Program-made: the position numbers and the translations under genes
Part shown: piece by piece, positions 26,451 through 30,245 of the stretch
Layout of the letters: each line of letters starts with the position of its first letter
How positions within the stretch are numbered: the first letter of the stretch is position 1
From: Deltaproteobacteria bacterium
GTDB taxonomy: Bacteria > Myxococcota_A > UBA9160 > JAFDET01
Assembly: GCA_019310195.1 (NCBI GenBank)
Contig: JAFDET010000004.1
Coordinates: 1 to 30,245 of the forward strand
Direction: 5' to 3'
Length of the DNA: 30,245 nucleotides
The notes under the pieces: model-generated
What the model was told of the DNA's origin: nothing
The model's input: only the letters and a program-made list of their open reading frames with translations
Databases searched by the model: none

Positions 26451-26859
26451 CGCGCGCTTCGGCGGAGCCATCGGCCGCGCGCGGTCCGAGGACGCATTCC
26501 GGGTGCGGGAGCTGGCGCGAGCGATCCTGCCCGGCGCCGGCGAGCCGCGGCTCGCCGAGACGTGGGCTGCCCGCGACGAAGCGGGTCGCGTGGTCGGCTG
26601 GCTGGAGGAGCGTCTCGTGGCGTCGGAGCTGTACGTGCTGGGAGTGGGTGTCGATCCGGCCTGGCGTCGCCGCGGCGTGGCCACGGCGCTGGTGCGGGCC
26701 TGCCTGGTGCGGGCCTCGGTGGTGCACCTGGAGGTGCGGGCCTCGAACGCGGCGGCACGGCGCCTGTACGCCGGCCTGGGCTTCGACGAGGTGGGCCTGC
26801 GCGCGCGCTACTACGCCGACGGGGACGACGCCGTGCTGCTCACACGGGCCGCCGCGTGA
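26443..26859 (+). CDS. GNAT-family (RimI-like) N-acetyltransferase
   Basis: The 138-aa protein has the acetyl-CoA binding core of the GNAT fold: LYVLGVGVDPAWRRRGVATA, including the R/QxxGxG/A pyrophosphate loop, then HLEVRASNAAARRLYAGLGF and a final beta strand. The pattern resembles RimI-type protein N-terminal acetyltransferases, but small GNATs are hard to assign. The GTG start overlaps ntrX by 8 bp and its stop overlaps the next GTG by 4 bp, so it is translated as part of the cluster. Confidence 0.82.
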
Positions 26860-27656
26860 ACACACCCCTTCGTGTCGATGCCGAGGTGCTGGAGAATGCG
26901 GCCGAGGGCGGGGTGAACCACCGGCTGCGAGTGGCCATTCCGGACTGGCCCGGCTTCGCTCCCGGGCAGTTCGTGATGCTCTCGCCTGGGGCGCGGGGTG
27001 CGGCCGAGCGTGACGACCCGCTGCTGCCGCGGCCCATGGCGGTCTATCGCCAGTACGAAGGCTCGCAGGTCGAGGTGCTCTACAAGGTGCACGGCCGCGG
27101 CACGGCGCTGCTGGCCGAGGCGCAACCCGGCCAGCGCGTGCGCGTGGTCGGCCCCCTGGGCCGGGCGTTTTCGCTTCCCGAGGCCGGCGAACGCGCGCTG
27201 CTGGTCGGCGGAGGCACGGGAGTCGCCTCGTTGTACGAGCTGGCGGCGCGCGCGATCGGACGCGCACCGGTGAGCGTGCTGCTGGGCGCCCGCAGCGCCG
27301 ACGATCTGATGGGCCAGGATGACTTCGCGGCGCTGGACGTGGACCTGCACCTGGCCACCGAGGACGGCAGCCGCGGCCAGCGCGGCCTGGTGACGGACCT
27401 GCTGCGCGAGGCTTTGGCCCAGGGCGGCTCGGCGCGCGTCTACGCCTGCGGCCCCACGCCCATGATGCGCGCCGCCGCCGAGTTGGCGGCCGACGCCGGT
27501 CAGCCCGCCCTCGTCTCGCTGGAGAACCCCATGGCCTGCGGTTTCGGCGTGTGCCTGGGCTGCGCCGCGCCGCTGGCCGGCGGTGGCTTCGGGCTGGTGT
27601 GCCGCGACGGGCCCGTCTTCGAGGCCGAGCGCGTGGACTGGGAGAACTTGGCGTGA
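26856..27656 (+). CDS. pyrK: dihydroorotate dehydrogenase electron transfer subunit PyrK
   Basis: The 266-aa flavin/iron-sulfur subunit passes electrons from PyrD to NAD+ in class 1B dihydroorotate dehydrogenase. It shows the FAD-binding barrel (FAPGQFVMLSPG), the NAD-binding motif LLVGGGTGVASLYELA, and the C-terminal 2Fe-2S cysteines C228, C233, C236 and C249 (CGFGVCLGC...C). The GTG at 26856 overlaps the GNAT stop as GTGA; the longer frame from 26562 overlaps that gene and is not used. pyrD follows with another GTGA overlap, as expected for the two-subunit enzyme. Confidence 0.93.
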   Translation: MNTPLRVDAEVLENAAEGGVNHRLRVAIPDWPGFAPGQFVMLSPGARGAAERDDPLLPRPMAVYRQYEGSQVEVLYKVHGRGTALLAEAQPGQRVRVVGPLGRAFSLPEAGERALLVGGGTGVASLYELAARAIGRAPVSVLLGARSADDLMGQDDFAALDVDLHLATEDGSRGQRGLVTDLLREALAQGGSARVYACGPTPMMRAAAELAADAGQPALVSLENPMACGFGVCLGCAAPLAGGGFGLVCRDGPVFEAERVDWENLA

Positions 27657-28567
27657 GCGTCGATACCCAGGTGGACTTCGCCGGGATCGCGCTGCGCAAC
27701 CCGGTGCTGACGGCCTCCGGAACCTTCGGCTACGGCACCGAGTTCGCGCCGTTCCTGGACCTGCGCCGCATCGGCGGCTTCGTCGCCAAGAGCCTGACGG
27801 CGCAGCCGCGCACGGGAAACCTGCCCAAGCGCATCGTCGAGACGCCGGCCGGCATGCTCAACGCCATCGGCCTGGAGAACGTGGGCGTCGAAGCCTTCAT
27901 CTCGGAGAAGCTGCCGGCGCTGCCCGACGGCGTGCCGGTGATCGCCAGCGTCTTCGGCACCGCGCCCGACGAGTACGCGGAGGTCTGCAAACGGCTCACG
28001 GGCGTCGACAAGGTGGCCGGCCTCGAGATCAACGCCTCCTGCCCCCACGTGAAGGCGGGCGGCATCGAGTTTGGCCAGAACCCGGAGCTGCTGGCCGACC
28101 TGGTGCGAACCGTCCGCAGCGCCAGCTCGCTGCCGGTCATCATCAAGCTCTCGCCCAACGTGACTTCGATCGCCGAGATGGCCCGGGTCTGCGAAGGCGA
28201 GGGCGCCGACGGTCTCGCCCTGATCAACACCCTCCAGGCCCTGGAAGTGGACCTGGAGACCCGGCGCCCGGCCCTGCGCAACGTGTTGGGCGGCCTCTCC
28301 GGCCCGGCCATCCGCCCCGTGGCCCTGCGCATGGTCTGGCAGGCGGCGGGCGCGGTCTCGATCCCGGTCTGCGGCATCGGCGGCATCGCCACCGGCGACG
28401 ACGCCGTCAAGTTCCTGCTCTGCGGCGCCAGCGCCGTGCAGGTGGGCACCGCCAACTACATCAACCCCATGGCCGCCGCCGAAGTGGCCGAAGGCATCGC
28501 CGTCTACGCCGAACGCCACGGCTTCGCGCGGGTGGCGGACCTCGTCGGGGCGCTCGAGATCGACTGA
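27653..28567 (+). CDS. pyrD: dihydroorotate dehydrogenase class 1B catalytic subunit
   Basis: The 304-aa FMN enzyme oxidises dihydroorotate to orotate in pyrimidine synthesis. It shows the family start FAGIALRNPVLTASGTFGYG, the FMN lysine segment VAKSLT, the class 1B catalytic cysteine segment NASCPHVKAGG, IIKLSPNVT, and the phosphate-binding GIGGIATGDDAVKFLLCGA. The start at GTG 27653 overlaps pyrK by 4 bp and gives a normal N-terminus. The next base features are a structured repeat starting 29 nt after the stop. Confidence 0.95.
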   Translation: MSVDTQVDFAGIALRNPVLTASGTFGYGTEFAPFLDLRRIGGFVAKSLTAQPRTGNLPKRIVETPAGMLNAIGLENVGVEAFISEKLPALPDGVPVIASVFGTAPDEYAEVCKRLTGVDKVAGLEINASCPHVKAGGIEFGQNPELLADLVRTVRSASSLPVIIKLSPNVTSIAEMARVCEGEGADGLALINTLQALEVDLETRRPALRNVLGGLSGPAIRPVALRMVWQAAGAVSIPVCGIGGIATGDDAVKFLLCGASAVQVGTANYINPMAAAEVAEGIAVYAERHGFARVADLVGALEID

Positions 28568-28595
28568 CGCCTTTCTCTGCGGCCCTTGCCGTGCC

Positions 28596-28746
28596 TTACG
28601 AAGAAGGTGGGGATGGAGGGGGAGCGCGCGGGGCGGCGTGCCGGGCGCGTTACTCGAGCGGGTGTGGCCGTAGCTCCGCTGCGCCGGAGACGGATCAATG
28701 CGGCTGGGCTGGTGCCGCTGATGCTCGCAGGGGTAGCCTTTCGTGA
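28596..28746 (+). repeat. long imperfect hairpin repeat (copy B)
   Basis: Nested pairings 28596-28603/28739-28746, 28622-28625/28723-28726, 28633-28639/28712-28718 and 28647-28651/28697-28701 form one extended hairpin, again with wobbles that are G-U on the plus strand. The core (28644-28712) aligns with copy A (43-102): GGCGCG..ACT.GAGC, GCCGTAGCT, GGAG, CAA.GC are shared in order. Copy A and B are thus likely one dispersed family. It occupies most of the gap after pyrD. A 68-aa frame through it (28586-28792) resembles nothing known and is not called. Confidence 0.5.
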
Positions 28747-28861
28747 CGGAGCGGCAGTCGGGCGCACCCCGATGGTCGCACGGGCGGCGTGAGGTGGCTG
28801 CAGCAGCCGCCTTCTCTCCCGAGAGGGCGCGTCGAGTTCGGCTCAGGCGACGGGTGAAGAT

Positions 28862-28879
28862 CGTGGTCCGCGGATCACG
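28862..28879. promoter_or_regulatory. 18-nt palindrome upstream of the cyclase gene
   Basis: CGTGGTCCGCGGATCACG has one mismatched pair in nine. It is centred about 110 nt upstream of the cyclase ATG, so it could be an operator. In GC-rich DNA such dyads also occur by chance. The rest of 28747-28950 shows nothing clear apart from a 6-bp stem at 28796-28808. Confidence 0.3.
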
Positions 28880-28956
28880 AGCGGGGCGGACCTGAAGTCC
28901 TGACCCAGAAACCTGCCGCCCGCCACAGACCGCCGAGGCCCTTCGGAGTAGACTGA

Positions 28957-28978
28957 GCCCTCCGCAAAACGGAGCGGC
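28957..28978 (+). promoter_or_regulatory. hairpin covering the cyclase ribosome binding site
   Basis: CTCCG (28960-28964) pairs with CGGAG (28970-28974) around a CAAAA loop; GCC (28957-28959) and GGC (28976-28978) extend the stem after one bulged C. The SD GGAG (28971-28974), 7 nt before the ATG, is wholly inside the 3' arm. TAGACT (28949-28954) just upstream is -10-like, without a convincing -35. Confidence 0.45.
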
Positions 28979-28981
28979 CTG

Positions 28982-30245
28982 ATGGCTTCCGGGACCGAGC
29001 GCAGACTCACCGCGATCCTCTCCGCCGACGTGGTCGGCTACAGCCGGCTGATGGCGGCGGACGAGGAGCAGACGCTTCGCACCATCGTCGCCTACCGCGA
29101 GCAGCTCGGCGTGCTGGTCCGCCAGCACCGCGGGCGCGTCGTCGACGCCCCGGGCGACAACCTGCTGGCGGAGTTCCCGAGCGCCCTCGACGCGACCCGC
29201 TGCGCGCTGGAGATCCAGCGCGTCGTCGGCGCCCGCAACGACCCGGTCCCCGACGAGCGCAGGATGACGTTCCGCATCGGTATCCATCTCGGCGACGTGC
29301 TGGTGGAGGAAGGCCGGCTCTACGGCGATGGGGTGAACATCGCTGCACGCCTGGAGAGCCTGGCGGAGGCGGGCGGCGTCTGCATCTCGGCGGCCGTCCA
29401 TGAACAGGTCTGCACCAAGCTCGAGGCCGCGTACGTCGATCTGGGCGAGCGGGCGGTCAAGAACATCCCGGCACCGGTCCGCGTGTATCGGGTCGAGCCG
29501 CGGAACGCGCACGAGTCGGCGGCGCCTGCACGCCGGGCCCCGCGGATGCGCACCGCGCTTGCGGCGGGGGCGGCGCTCCTCCTTCTCATCGCAGTCGGGC
29601 TGTGGGCGAGCTGGCCGCGGCCGCTGGGCCTCGTTCTTGACTTGACCGGCGCGGGTGCGCCGCCGGTCGATCCCCCGCTCCCCGACAAACCCTCGATCGT
29701 CGTGCTGCCTTTCGAGAACATGAGCGCCGACCCCGAGCAGGAGTACTTCGCCGACGGGATCACAGAGGATCTCACGACAGAGCTGTCGCGAAACGGCGCA
29801 CTCTTCGTGATCTCGCGCAGCTCGGCCTTCACCTACAAGGGCCGGACGGTCAAGGTGGAGGACGTCGCCCGCGAACTCGGTGTTCGCTACGTCCTCGAGG
29901 GAAGCGTGCGCAAAGCCGGCGGGCGCGTGCGCATCACGGCGCAGCTCATCGACGCGACCAGCGGCTTCCACCTGTGGAGCGAGCGCTACGACAGGAAGCT
30001 GGCCGCGATGAGCGAGCGCTACGACAGGAAGCTGGCCGCGATTTTCGCGGTTCAGTCCGAGCTTGCCGAGAAGATCCAGACGGCACTGCAGGTGGAGATC
30101 CGCGATGCGGAGATAAGGCGTGTCCGTGGCATCGGGACCGAGGACGTCGATGCGTACGACGCCCTGCTGCGCGGGCTCTTCCATTACGGGCGCTTTCGCC
30201 GCGAGGCCAACCTGGAGGCACGGCGCTGGTTCGCTCGGGCCCTCG
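28982..30245 (+). CDS. class III nucleotidyl cyclase - TolB-like - TPR protein (partial)
   Basis: The frame is open from ATG 28982 to the window edge (421 codons and one base). Residues 1-170 are a class III adenylate/guanylate cyclase domain with metal aspartates D16 (SADVVGYS) and D59 (APGDNLLAEF) and the VNIAARLES segment carrying the transition-state Asn and Arg. A linker and one membrane segment (about 187-207) follow, then a TolB-like domain (KPSIVVLPFENMS, FADGITEDLTTEL, GVRYVLEGSVRK, LWSERYDR) and the start of a TPR region. Proteins of this layout are common in proteobacteria and presumably make cAMP. The SD lies in a hairpin. A 33-bp tandem duplication is present near the end. The 3' end is missing. 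Confidence 0.88.
   Translation, partial: MASGTERRLTAILSADVVGYSRLMAADEEQTLRTIVAYREQLGVLVRQHRGRVVDAPGDNLLAEFPSALDATRCALEIQRVVGARNDPVPDERRMTFRIGIHLGDVLVEEGRLYGDGVNIAARLESLAEAGGVCISAAVHEQVCTKLEAAYVDLGERAVKNIPAPVRVYRVEPRNAHESAAPARRAPRMRTALAAGAALLLLIAVGLWASWPRPLGLVLDLTGAGAPPVDPPLPDKPSIVVLPFENMSADPEQEYFADGITEDLTTELSRNGALFVISRSSAFTYKGRTVKVEDVARELGVRYVLEGSVRKAGGRVRITAQLIDATSGFHLWSERYDRKLAAMSERYDRKLAAIFAVQSELAEKIQTALQVEIRDAEIRRVRGIGTEDVDAYDALLRGLFHYGRFRREANLEARRWFARAL
29978..30043 (+). repeat. 33-bp tandem duplication inside the cyclase gene
   Basis: Units 29978-30010 and 30011-30043 are identical except for the last base (G versus T). They encode SERYDRKLAAM and SERYDRKLAAI. Family members normally have a single SERYDR followed by an IFAVQ segment, so one unit is an in-frame insertion of 11 residues. 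Confidence 0.9.

Noticed and set aside
28596..28746. Integron attC site
   Set aside because: An imperfect hairpin with GCGTTA and CAATGC segments recalls attC, but the paired RYYYAAC/GTTRRRY core sites are absent and there is no integrase or cassette array.
28586..28792. 68-aa frame after pyrD
   Set aside because: It runs through the structured repeat, has an Arg/Gly/Ala-rich sequence and no usable SD.
27500..30184. 894-codon minus-strand frame across pyrD and the cyclase gene
   Set aside because: Plus strand encodes PyrD and a cyclase with intact catalytic residues; the minus frame has no domain.

Overview
The window reads as a high-GC chromosomal segment (roughly 70% GC by eye) from a Gram-negative bacterium: it carries lpxC for lipid A. 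A Ser/Thr kinase fused to TPRs, a myxobacterial-type PilZ protein, extra Hsp70/J genes, a multiheme c-type cytochrome, sigma54 regulators and many GTG starts point to a Myxococcota or 'deltaproteobacterial' lineage. That placement is inference; there is no rRNA or other taxonomic marker here. Coding density is high, and no tRNA, CRISPR array or transposase gene was seen.

Layout. (1) 1-132: an extended imperfect hairpin repeat. (2) 147-5509, minus strand: a tight four-gene cluster read in the order Hsp70-like, J-domain/TPR protein, redoxin-multiheme cytochrome lipoprotein, crotonase. (3) 5661-8669, plus: yebC-ruvC-ruvA-ruvB, Holliday junction processing, with ATGA overlaps between the ruv genes. 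(4) 8680-8795: a perfect 42-bp inverted repeat at the convergent junction with an FG-GAP repeat protein (8787-10334, minus). (5) 10496-13066, plus: membrane-anchored TPR-Ser/Thr kinase. (6) 13067-14281: a 303-bp regulatory region followed by lpxC. The region has a strong sigma54-type -24/-12 match and a G9 tract at the start codon. (7) 14282-14357: a perfect 37-bp inverted repeat between lpxC and a minus-strand pair, the giant TPR gene (2629 aa, 14717-22606) and a small PilZ gene. (8) 22797-28567, plus: ntrY-ntrX-GNAT-pyrK-pyrD, five genes joined by abutting or overlapping stop/start codons. (9) 28568-28981: intergenic, with a diverged second copy of the structured repeat seen at 1-132. (10) 28982-end, plus: a class III nucleotidyl cyclase-TolB-like-TPR protein cut off by the window edge.

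Functionally the window combines housekeeping genes (ruvABC, lpxC, pyrKD) with signalling and scaffold genes. The most notable points are two families of structured intergenic repeats, a possible sigma54 control of lpxC (with an NtrYX sigma54 pair nearby), a possible slippage-sensitive lpxC start, a redoxin-cytochrome fusion whose thiol active site is itself a CXXCH motif, and an Hsp70 that lacks the usual helical lid.
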